From NCBI GenBank assembly GCA_950295325.1, contig OX485803.1, positions 22,134,001 to 22,198,000 on the forward strand: a stretch of DNA of 64,000 nt. Direction: 5' to 3'. The notes beneath the pieces were generated by a model, which searched no databases, was not told the origin of the DNA, and was given only the letters and a program-made list of their open reading frames with translations. Within the stretch, counting starts at the first letter, position 1, and every line of letters starts with the position of its first letter. The stretch comes from Polytrichum commune (Eukaryota > Streptophyta > Polytrichopsida > Polytrichales > Polytrichaceae). Positions 30,733 through 40,591 of the stretch are shown in pieces. The position numbers were made by a program, and so were the translations under genes.

Positions 30733-33700
30733 TTAAAGAAATATTGTACAATTCTTCACTATCTCGAATATGGTATTGGAGGTATTGTCCTCTTGAGGAC
30801 TAATTATAATTGTCAATGAATCTTGATAGATCTTGTACCTGACATAAAATTCACAAAATATTAAATATTATTGATGCAAAATCGAAGCAATACTCAAATC
30901 AAGATAAAATATGAGAAGACCTCAAAACAATTCCATAACAAGGTTGAAGTAATAATAGAGAATTCAAAATAAAAATAGAAAATTGGCAAATGATAACTTT
31001 GAATCCTATATAGTGAAAGTGAATATATTAGTCCTAAGACAAACCTTCAACCACCTCATAACTTTATCATAGACAAAATTATGTTCATTGTTTCATGACA
31101 CAATGTTGATGAATCACGGTAATGGGTTTTTGGTAATGATTGGTGTACTCTAATTTCAAAGTATTATCTTAACTACCTATACACACATTGGATTAAAGCC
31201 ACATGACATGATCAAAGTTGTTCTAAATTTGCATGATTCTTTATTTGTGTGTACTTGGTTTTCCCTCTTGCATCAACATACACTCGTATCTTTCATATTA
31301 TGTAATGTCACAATTTGAGATGAAGGGTTCAACTAGATTTAAACCAAACTTCAAAAACATCAACATTGATTATATATATTGTAGTTAGTCAAGTGATACT
31401 TCAATACCAACAATACTTCTTACAACGATCGTACGTCGTGAACATTGGGCACATGGAGGAAATGTAGTAACTTGATCCAATGTGTTGGTTATACACATAA
31501 GGTTATAAAGAACGCTTAAAACTTCAAGATTTTGGCTATTTGTGTTAATGGATAGGACCTTGCCACAATTAAAACACACTAACAAAACATATGTGCAAAT
31601 GTGTTCTGACATGTAGAAGACAAGATAGATCCCTAAGTTTGATGTATGTACCTCAACAAATATGATGTTGAAGCATTCCTAACATATCAAAGATAAGGGG
31701 CTCTTGAATAGGGATTTAACCATCCAAATTTGTAGGTATTGTGTTTGACAGGGGGATAGTTTAATCCTATGCCATGTAGCACAAAACGGATTTATTGTTT
31801 TTTTTTGTTTTTTTACACGCAATTAAAACAAAATTGACCATTTACCATGGTGTTGGGTTTGGGTAGAAGAAATAGACACAAATCTTCAACTTGTTGACTG
31901 TTAGTGTAACCTAGGTATAGCCAACATAGTAGAGCAAGTGACATTATAAATTGCACTATAGCATATCTAGAACCTTATCAATACAAACTAAGAATTTTTA
32001 ATTAATTTCTTTACATAATCAAATAGTTGTAATATTCAAATTATAGTTATTGAAATGTATAAGTTGTGACCAAAATCAACATGTTATGGCATGATGGCAA
32101 AACATTAAGCAATGATTTTTAGAACCAAAACAATGTCTTAAATATGGGAGATTATATATATTTATGTGGTTGTTCAATGTCATGATGGATTGCTCTTGAA
32201 CTAAATTTTGTAGAAAATGATTTCTTCAACTTCAAACACTCACACAACCCCCTTGCCAAGAACAAAAATCCACAGTAATTAAGCACCAAATTGTTGAGCT
32301 CTCTATTTCCTTGAATATTTGCAATAAAGTCCAAACAATGATCCTAGACAAATTTTGACATGGGACAATAATTCCATACATCCCTCACATACACTCTCTA
32401 TAAATTTTTGTTGACAATTGATTATAACAATTCTCAATGTGGAAAATTTGAGTGCGATTGAATTTTTCCTCCTTATGTGGAATTAGGTTGCTTTGAAAGA
32501 AATGAACTCGTAATCACTTGCTTTACCCCAAAAAATAACGAATGTCGTCAATTAAACCCAATATCACAATAAGTGAAGAATTACAAAACCTTTCACCATC
32601 ATACAACTACACATGACTATGTAGCAACCTGCTTGTTGCACATGCAATTACCCAATGCATTTGGGATTAGTGGATGATTACAAGTCATCCATGCAACAAA
32701 GATGGACATGTGATTGCATATTGTGATGTTTTGTTTGTGGATAGTGCGATGGTTTTTCCTAACACAATTTAAATAATGAACTGGATATGCAATTCCTATA
32801 GGGGGAGTTTATACCTATGCATGGACGTGACTTCCAAGTCATATTGAGATCAACCTTTAACCACACATCATGTTTCTCATAAGACATCCTGAACCAGATG
32901 ATATTTTTGCTTTCAAAGTGTTGGGGCAAAGCAAAGCTCTTTGGTAATGTCCCAACTCCACCATGACCATGAACGAAAATACAAACAACTCGACCTTGCT
33001 TTTGTATCATAAATAGGTCCGACACTGCTAATGCCTTACACTGCCAGTAGCTACAACATGGGGTTACCAACAAGCAAACATGTTATGCATGAATTTTGGA
33101 CAATTCCAACTCCCAATATGAAAGTAAGGGAATGTAATGATGTTTAACAGACATGGGATACAAACATTTCAAGTTGTGGTTGATGTGTTGTTACTTTGTT
33201 ATTGTCTTTTCATGTTTTTGTCCCCACAAATGCACATCCCACAAATATACGTCTCCACAAATGTTTAGACAAGTAGTTTAACCAAATATATTTAAATGTC
33301 ATTTACATTTGTTTTGAGTTGATGTGAAATTATTGGAATACATGACTAACCATGTGCAACTATGATAGTTGCAATTTGAGCAATGTTTGAAGGCAAAGTC
33401 TATCTGATATCCAAAATATTATGCAAGCATGTATGATTAGAGTGGTCAAACTGTTAGTTGCATACCTTTTAATCTCCAAATATTAAGCCCAAATATTAAG
33501 CCTCCAAATATTAAGCCCAAAGTCTCTAGACTAACTTGGCTAGATGGATTCACAAACTGGACCAACGCTAGCACCTCAAAAGGAACTTGCTCCTTAAATA
33601 ACATTAAAACTACATTCACATGATCATGCTATTAAAAGTCCATAGTCTTTGAGGATCGGACAAGTTCATGTCACTCATAATCTCTACCACCTCAGTTGGG

Positions 33701-34205
33701 TTGGGTCACATCAATTGTCATCGACAATTTATTCTAAAATCGATTGATGTTTATTATCACGTAGTAAAGTTTGCAGCACCTCCCATAACATATTTGGACA
33801 AAATTTGACTTTGGCCTTACATGGTGAAGGCACCACAAATACTCAAGCGGAACAAAGTTGGAAGGTGAAGGTCTACCACATATCTAGAATTCTCATCAAG
33901 CAATCGAACTCTCCGCTTTTAAAAAAAATTATGTCTTGACTGCATGTAATCTAAGCGGCACTCGACTGATTTGGCTTGGCTTGGCGGATTCATAAACAAT
34001 ATGACCACCTCATGCCTGGTGGGATGCAACTCATCCTCTACCAAATCAAGATTCTCCTTACACAGTTATTTTGATCCTAAATGTCAACAAATTGGTTCAA
34101 ATTAAGACTGCAAATGTCCCTCATGAACTTTATGACCCAAAAATTGTTGTGCTTCCTGCAAGGCATGCAATGTTCCTCAAAGTTGGAAGTGCTTTCGACC
34201 CAAAA
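30733..34205. other. NLR1 upstream region, matches 52,650-56,317
   Basis: Non-coding DNA 5' of NLR1 shared with copy 2. A minus-strand frame at 33,073-32,759 contains VHGHGGVGTL and aligns with 55,128-54,862; nearly all its differences from copy 2 change amino acids, so it is not under visible coding constraint. A promoter could not be assigned. Confidence 0.45.
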
Positions 34206-35557
34206 AGACCCTCGGGGGAAAGAGGACACATGTATAGAGATAGTATGTATGTATAGGGTTCATGGATACTATGTATATATAGGGCCCGGGGGGCCGGGGA
34301 TTCGTGGCACTCATGTATTCTCATTAGTGAGAGTTCATTCATCTTCGCGGATGAGATGAACCACTCTAGACACTTCCATATGTCGTCGGCTCCTTGTCTC
34401 AAGGGTTTCAAAAATACCAAGGTTTAGTAGTTTTAAAAATCCTAGTCTAATCTAATACTTAAGGCATCAATATAAAGGGGTATAGACATAAATAAATAAA
34501 TAATGTCTCATATAGAAGCAAGTGGGGGCATCATGTGTTGCCAACCAATCACTACTAATCCGGTTATTTTAAAGAAAAATTAACATGGGCGGACGTTAAT
34601 AACCCCCTCACGAACTTTCGGAGGTATCAAATCCGGGTTGGGGTAACCCTTAGAAATTTTCTAAACCCGACCGAAAATTGTTGTCCGCCTTGCCCAACTT
34701 CAAAAAAAACATTGCCCTTGCATTCGTGAAGGCCGCTTGACTACAAATCCCATATTGAATGCACTTCACCTTCAAGGTCTAAAATCCAATATATATGTGC
34801 ACTTCCAATTAGCAAATAAGCAATTGATTGGGATATCATTCCGGAAGTGAAACCATCAATGAAGCACGTAATTAACTTGGAGGTCAAAAACATTACAAAA
34901 TCCTCATTAACATTGAGGTTATAATTTTGTGACTCACCATTTAAAATTATATGTCATTATGATGATAGATTAGTGCAAGTGTTCATAAGATGACAAAAAT
35001 AAAACAATGAAGATAGAAAAGAAAACATAGAACAAAAAAATATAAATATCAAATTTATTTTTTAGGTAATATAATATAAGGTATAAATAAATGATATGTT
35101 ATTTGGAATTAGACTTGTGGGACAACGTTATGGATGGGGTATACTCAGAAAATCATAAGTTTCTGACTATAGCCTATCTCAATTACTATAATAATTTATC
35201 CTCGTCACATGGTATATATTAGTTATTTTAAAAGAAATTTCATTATATTATTATTATTATTATTGAATTGATTTTTTTAGTTCACCGATTTATCATAAGG
35301 TGATATATATTATTTTGACATATTACAAATGTTTGAGCAATCACACCCGTGCAAAATAAATGAATTATGAACCAAAAAAATGTTCATGACAACACATCAT
35401 AATTATATATTGCACACATTGATATCTTGCGATATTTATCAAAATAACCATGTGGAATTCAAACTACATCATGGCCTTGGAAATAACTCATGGGAGGTTA
35501 GAAAATAGGCTTAGAGCATCCAAGGCCATATCATTGCCCCTTGCCAACTAATTAATA
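34206..35557. other. Spacer with a dispersed repeat arm, no gene
   Basis: 34,210-34,315 resembles the borders of the duplication units (GGGGGAAAGAGGACACATGT). The tract GGGATTCGTGGCACTC here is the inverse of GAGTGCCACGAATCCC at 37,644-37,660. 34,600-34,960 is a diverged copy of the repeat at 62,460-62,790. An ATT microsatellite lies near 35,246. No coding frame is convincing. Confidence 0.45.
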
Positions 35558-36523
35558 CTCCCTCCGTTTCATATCAAAAGTTACGTTTCACTAAATATGT
35601 GGGATTAAGGTCATTTTTCGCATTTTTAGCATGAAATTGTGTGCGTTGTATAGCTCTCACTAAGCACTTTCCGGTGAGCTAGGGGTGTCCAAAAAAGAAT
35701 CAATTTTTTTTTAACGCCAATTTCATTGGAAGCCTGTTATTTTGGGCGGATGGCACCGAAGCTCATTTGCTAATGAGTAGTGAGGTTGAGACTCGTGCTC
35801 CTTAAGGTTTGTGTTTAGGACTAGTGTGAGCCCAAAATGGTGCCCACATGTGGTGATTAACTCTTCGAAACCAATTTTAGTTTGACTTTGATGTGTTATG
35901 ATTATTCACAAAACATAAAAAGAGTGAAGTGTGGTGTGGATTTAACTTTAGGCATTAGGTGGTGTTGTGTGATTATTTCAAGGTTTGATTTCAATAAGAA
36001 TATGCCTTGATAATGTGAGTAGGGGGTAAGGTGAAGCAAGGTGAGCTCCGTGGGTTAAATGCCCACTTTTGGATCCACCTTGTTAGTTTAGGAAGAAGGA
36101 AGCTTGGTGGATGGGGATTAGTCCCTACTTTAGAGGTGAAGGTTAAGGGATTGTGATTGGAGGTGCTAATCCTCTCACCCTATCCTCACCTCTCTCTCCC
36201 TCTCTCCCTCTCTCCCTCTTTGCTTCTTAAGGTGTTTTCTCTCTCATTTACCACTCTCTCCATCAAGCGCTCTCAAGGGAGCAAGTCCTTAAGAGCTTGA
36301 GCCACGTGTGTAGGTTATTAGTTTTAGTGAAGTTAATTAGTTAAGCTCTATCTCTCACTCTCACACTTGGGGTAAGCTCTTAGGATTAGACATAATGTTA
36401 GGGATTAGGTAGTTAAACATTTAGAATTAGGAGGTTGGGATTGGTTGGTTAGTTGAAAGATTATCTTGAGTTTAGTGGAAGTCTTAATTAGTGGTGTGGG
36501 GTGGCTAGTTTAATAGTTAGACA

Positions 36524-36700
36524 AGCAGTTGGGAGTTGGTTTACCCAGACTGGGCTACATTCGGCAGCAGAGCTGTAAGCAGCTGGGAGTTGGTTTACCC
36601 CATACTGGGCTACATTCGGCAGCAGAGCTGCAAACAGCTGGGAGCTGGTTTACCCCAACTGGGCTACATTCGGCAGCAGAGCTGCAAGCAGCCGGGAGGG
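36524..36700 (+). repeat. E3-specific minisatellite
   Basis: About three copies of a 59-62-bp unit containing GCAGCTGGGAGTTGGTTTAC and GGGCTACATTCGGCAGCAGA. Unrelated in sequence to the arrays at the same place in E1, E2 and E4. Confidence 0.9.
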
Positions 36701-36912
36701 CTTGGTTATTAACACATACACATGAAGCTACAGTGGGTAGCTAATTAGTGGAAGTAAGCAAGGTGGCATTTACTCATTAACTAATGGGTACCAGTTGTAA
36801 GTAAGATAGCCTAGTAGGTAGACAACTTAATTAGCTCATAGATAAGTAGCTAGTCACATTAGGCTTGCTTGGCATGTGTGGCCTTCACTAGCAAAGTGTA
36901 CTTACTATTGGT

Positions 36913-36951
36913 TATAGAGAATAGCGTTTTTCAACGCTTGCATCCTCTATA
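36913..36951 (+). other. E3 two-stem hairpin
   Basis: Outer stem TATAGAG (36,913-36,919) with CTCTATA (36,945-36,951). Inner stem AGCGTT (36,923-36,928) with AACGCT (36,933-36,938), loop TTTC. Against E1 the inner stem changes T-A to C-G on both strands. It lies 24 bases before the micro-ORF ATG. Confidence 0.8.
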
Positions 36952-36975
36952 TTAAATAAATCAAGTGCACAAGTG

Positions 36976-37140
36976 ATGGAGAATGTTAACAACTCTAGCG
37001 ATGGCCAGACAAAGGAAGTCAAGACTAAGGGTGCAAGGGGAATTTCCTTGAGGGCATGTGTGGCCAAAGCCGCGGGTTGGACTCTTGAGAAATCAAACTC
37101 TACCATAAGCCAAGAGGCTAATATTAATAAAGCACGGTGA
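36976..37140 (+). CDS. E3 micro-ORF (54 aa), conserved element-encoded peptide
   Basis: Function unknown. Open frame starting MENVNNSSDGQTKEVKTK, a polar, basic N-terminal half. It is followed by the conserved core ISLRACVAKAAGWTLEKSNS and a tail ending INKAR. The core looks like a short amphipathic helix, but no domain is recognised. AATAAA at 37,126-37,131 is read as Asn-Lys, so the possible poly(A) signal lies in the coding sequence. Compared with E4 over the 20-residue core, about nine codons differ silently and one changes Val to Met. It sits in what would be the R/U5 part of an LTR. Confidence 0.65.
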   Translation: MENVNNSSDGQTKEVKTKGARGISLRACVAKAAGWTLEKSNSTISQEANINKAR

Positions 37141-37518
37141 ATTAAGATGACATGAATGCCTTGGGATGTGAAGGGAGCATTTTCAATACACAAACAATAC
37201 ATGTGATTCTCAAAACCATCACCCGGACTAGGACGCTTAAGGGTGGTGGGTTTGACCTCACAACTAGGGTTTTTGAGAAGAAACGGCATGGCGATGTCCA
37301 TTTCTGATGAAATCGATGTTGACGGTGAAATCAATGTTAAATAAGTGTAAATTGTTAGTTGATTGACTTGGTAGTTCATCAGCAACAACATTTACATTGT
37401 TTATAGCAACATTCCAATTCGTTTGACGAAGTTTGAAAGAAATTTCACCAAACGTATCTTTTGTTTCGTAACTCAAATTATGTCCAAACGTAACTTTTGA
37501 TATGAAACGGAGGGAATA

Positions 37519-37666
37519 TTTACAAAATAGCTATGAGGGAGAAAATAGGTCTTACATGCCAACTCGGAGGTGTTTCACTAAAGTAAGCTCCATCCGAGCT
37601 TCTTGATGGACTCATCCGATTTTTGTTACCGGATGACTTTACTTGAGTGCCACGAATCCCTGGCCG
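37519..37666. other. Short spacer before duplication copy 2
   Basis: Contains GAGTGCCACGAATCCC, inverse of a tract at 34,300. No gene. Confidence 0.4.
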
Positions 37667-38924
37667 GCTCGGGGGAAAGAGGACACATGTTATGTTTTGT
37701 GTGTGTCTCGAGGTTGGGAGGTGAGCATTTAGTCAATGAAGGATTGTTTATGAACAATTTAACGATGTACATTACATTGTGAAGTGAGGAAATGTCGGAC
37801 CACATCTTGCAGGGATGTTTCAGGATCAAACTTCAAAGGATTAAAATTCACATTATAAAATAGAGATGTATTATGATACAATGTGTGTATCATATTAATG
37901 AAAAAATGGGGAGAAGGTGTAAACACAAATAATTGAAGATACAAATGATTATAATGTTACAAATAAAATGATAGCATTACAAATAATGATCAACGATGTA
38001 CATTGTTCATGTCATTATGTCGCACACCTCTCCATGAGGAGTGTCCGAAACACCATGGGCACAAGGGGGACCCCAGAGTGACACCCAAGACTTGTGGCGC
38101 CGATGGTGAGGGGGCCCAAGTGATCCTAGTGTGGGTGAAGGCCCCGGCCGTTGGAAACACCTCCCACCCACGGATATTAGGAGGCACAAGGGTAAGGCCA
38201 TCATCTAGAGTAGTTTATGGCGTGTTGTGAGCCCAAAATGGTGCCCACATGTGGTGATTAACTCTTCGAAACCAATTTTAGTTTGACTTTGATGTGTTAT
38301 GATTATTCACAAAACATAAAAAGAGTGAAGTGTGGTGTGGATTTAACTTTAGGCATTAGGTGGTGTTGTGCGATTATTTTAAGGTTTGAGTTCAATGAGG
38401 GAATGCCTTGACTAGGTGAGCATGGATCAAGGTGAGGCAAGGTGAGCTCCGCGGGTTAAATGCCCACATTAGGATCCACCTTGTTAGTTTAGGAAGGGAA
38501 AGGCCTTGTGGATGGGATGAGTCCCTACTTAGGAGGAAAGGATTAAGGGGTTGTGATTGGAGGTGTTAATTCCCTCACCCTATCCTTACCTCACTCTCCC
38601 TCTCTCCCTCTTGGCTACTTAAGACTTCCCTCTTTCATTTTTCCTCTTTCTTTTCTCTCTTCAAGGTTGTTGACTCCTTCACCCTCTTGAGTGTGGAGGT
38701 GTGTAGGAACTTAGGGTAGAAGTGTGTGCCAAGGCTTGGTTAGATAGTGCATGTAGTTTAGGATTTAGCCCAAAGGCAAGTTAGTCAAGTGGGCACTAGT
38801 TCATTAATCATTAGTTTTTAGATGTTAGATGCTTGTAGTTAATGTAGTGCACACTTAGCTTAGCCTATTTGGCCTTGTAATCTTGGGATGAGTTGAGTAA
38901 TTAGGGCCCAAATAGTTATTGGAA

Positions 38925-39240
38925 AGGGCTGGTCCAAGGTCCAGCAGCCAGGGGCTAACCAACTCTACTGTCACGGAGACGGCCAGCAGCCGAGGCTAAC
39001 CAGCTCTACTGTTACGGAGACGGCCAACAGCCAGGGGCTAACCAGCTCTACTATCACGGAGACGGCCAGCAACCGAGGCTAACCAACTCTACTGTTACGG
39101 AGACGGCCAGCAGCCAGGGGCTAACCAGCTCTACTGTCACGGAGTAGGCCAATAGCCAGGGGCTAACCAACTCTACTGTCACGGAGACGGCCAGCAGCCG
39201 AGGCTAACCAACTCTACTGTCACGGGACTGCCAGTAGCTG
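38925..39240 (+). repeat. E4-specific minisatellite
   Basis: About seven copies of a 42-44-bp unit containing GGCCAGCAGCCAGGGGCTAA and CTCTACTGTCACGGAGAC. Unrelated to the arrays in E1-E3. Confidence 0.9.
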
Positions 39241-39460
39241 AGGGCTAGTAGGAGTTGCATCAACTAAACTAGAATTAACTTGGTTACTTGGGAGGAGCCA
39301 CTTAAAGGGTGATCGGGTTGTTACCAACAAATGAAGTGTTAAGCTCTAAAGGGCATTTAGAAGATAGCTTAAGTGAGGCATTAGATTGACGAGTAAGTAA
39401 CCTCATTAGAGTAGTATTGTGCGTGTGGTTTTGTGTGAACAATTGTACATACCATTGGGA

Positions 39461-39497
39461 AGAGATAATAGCGTTTCTGAACGCTTGCTACTTCTCT
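39461..39497 (+). other. E4 two-stem hairpin
   Basis: Outer stem AGAGA (39,461-39,465) with TCTCT (39,493-39,497). Inner stem AGCGTT (39,470-39,475) with AACGCT (39,480-39,485), loop TCTG. It lies 26 bases before the micro-ORF ATG. Confidence 0.78.
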
Positions 39498-39523
39498 CTT
39501 TACTAAATTAAGTACACGAGTTG

Positions 39524-39688
39524 ATGGATAATGTTAAGGACTCGGGTGATGGCAAAACAAAGGAAGCCAAAACTAAGGTTGTAAGGGAAATTTCTCTAAG
39601 GGCTTGCATGGCCAAGGCCGCGGGTTGGACCCTTGAAAAATCAAACTCCATCATGAGCCAAGAAGCTCAAAATAATAAAGCAAGTTGA
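39524..39688 (+). CDS. E4 micro-ORF (54 aa), conserved element-encoded peptide
   Basis: Same length and layout as E3: MDNVKDSGDGKTKEAKTK, then the core ISLRACMAKAAGWTLEKSNS, tail ending NNKAS. Substitutions against E3 are concentrated at silent sites in the core and are freer in the N- and C-terminal thirds, as expected if only the core is constrained. AATAAA at 39,674-39,679 is in frame as Asn-Lys. Function unknown. Confidence 0.65.
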   Translation: MDNVKDSGDGKTKEAKTKVVREISLRACMAKAAGWTLEKSNSIMSQEAQNNKAS

Positions 39689-40591
39689 GTTAAGATGAAG
39701 TGAGTACCTTGGACATGGGAGCTACATAGCAATCCACATTATGGTGTTATGAAGTGAATGTGATTCTCAAAACCATCACCCGGACTAGGACGCTAAAGGG
39801 TGGTGGGTTTGGCCTCACACGTGTGGATTCTAGAATGCTAAAGAACACCTCAATTCGAGGTGTAAGCTAAGAGAAATGGCAATTTAAGTGGGGCGTTGTC
39901 CGGGGATAGCGGCTTGGTACAATAGTGGCATGGGAGTGCCTCCCAGGACTACCAAGGTTTGAACATGCACAACTTCTTTAATACTAGTTTGAATGGGGCA
40001 AGTTGGGAGTCCATTGGCATGTATATGAAACAAAGATGATAATGGGTTGGTTTGTTGTTAGCATCAGACATCACACAAGGAAGTTATGGTGTTATAAAGC
40101 TGTTCGGGGCTTCTAACCCCAAAGGCTAAGGGATAATGTCTTCTTGGCCCCAACTCTTGGTAGAGAGACAAAAGGTTTCTTAACGGTGGGGTAGGGGCCT
40201 GCCAAAAGTCCTAGAGGCTTATACATGTGAGGTGGTGTGGCCGAACCCACCAGAGGCCGAACGGCTCGGCCTCTATGGGCATTGGCCCAATGTGAGGGCA
40301 TAGTTGCTTAGTATGGTTCGGGTTGTTATAGTGTTGCTCCAGCAACGCGATGATCAACATAAGATTGGACTTTGATGAATGGAAGTCCACATCTTACCAT
40401 TGGTTACGGATTAAAGGGTGAGTCCCGAATGCAAATGTAGGAGGGTTGATCGCCATCCTATGGGCTAAAAGGTCCACGGTGTGGGAAGCTAACCATTAGC
40501 ATGGCGGAATGCGAAGGGTTAGCGCTCGTGGCCATTGCTAGAATTGAAAAATGGTCAAGATTGTAAAGGGACGCTAGCAAGGGTTGCGACA

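Larger units (their letters stand above)
10663..34205. repeat. Segmental duplication, copy 1 (carries NLR1)
   Basis: Colinear with 37,667-56,317: flanking non-coding DNA, LRR region, NB-ARC exon, kinase exon and about 3.5 kb beyond the kinase start all occur in the same order and orientation with high identity. Copy 1 carries foreign DNA at 13,834-14,641 and 16,219-27,825 and lacks E4. The right limit is near 34,205, where similarity stops at GCTTTCGACCCAA. Confidence 0.85.
35825..37262 (+). mobile_element. E3: TGTGAG...CTCACA element (solo-LTR-like)
   Basis: 1438 bp, starting TGTGAGCCCAAAATGGTGCC and ending GGTTTGACCTCACA, with the duplication ACTAG at 35,820-35,824 and 37,263-37,267 inside the mariner-type element. 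Its 5' 120 bp are nearly identical to E4. It carries its own minisatellite (36,524-36,700), hairpin, a 54-aa micro-ORF and the terminal stem-loop. No TATAAA is seen; the equivalent place reads CACCCTATCCTCACC before the C/T-rich tract. Confidence 0.9.
35558..37516. mobile_element. Mariner/Stowaway-type TIR element carrying E3
   Basis: The terminal inverted repeats CTCCCTCCGTTTCATATCAA and onward match for about 31 bp with one mismatch. They are flanked by TA at 35,556-35,557 and 37,517-37,518. CTCCCTCCGT ends and a TA duplication are typical of plant Tc1/mariner and Stowaway elements. Without E3 and its duplication the element is about 520 bp and encodes no transposase, so it is non-autonomous. 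Confidence 0.8.
38226..39819 (+). mobile_element. E4: TGTGAG...CTCACA element (solo-LTR-like)
   Basis: 1594 bp with the duplication CGTGT at 38,221-38,225 and 39,820-39,824. The paralogous site in copy 1 (11,214-11,218) has a single CGTGT and no element, so the ends are exact and insertion post-dates the segmental duplication. Contents: shared 5' end, minisatellite, two-stem hairpin, 54-aa micro-ORF, terminal stem-loop. No pol or second LTR. Confidence 0.92.
38018..40591 (+). repeat. R2 repeat, complete copy, interrupted by E4
   Basis: Starts TGTCGCACACCTCTCC and ends GGGTTGCGACA, giving TGTCGC/GCGACA inverted ends. About 975 bp without E4 and its duplication. See 11,011-12,497 for the tandem version. 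Flanks CATTA and AGTAG do not form a duplication. Confidence 0.6.

Noticed and set aside
37300..37335. Hammerhead-ribozyme-like CTGATGA...GAAA
   Set aside because: The bases between the two boxes cannot form stem II, and no cleavage-site stem was found.
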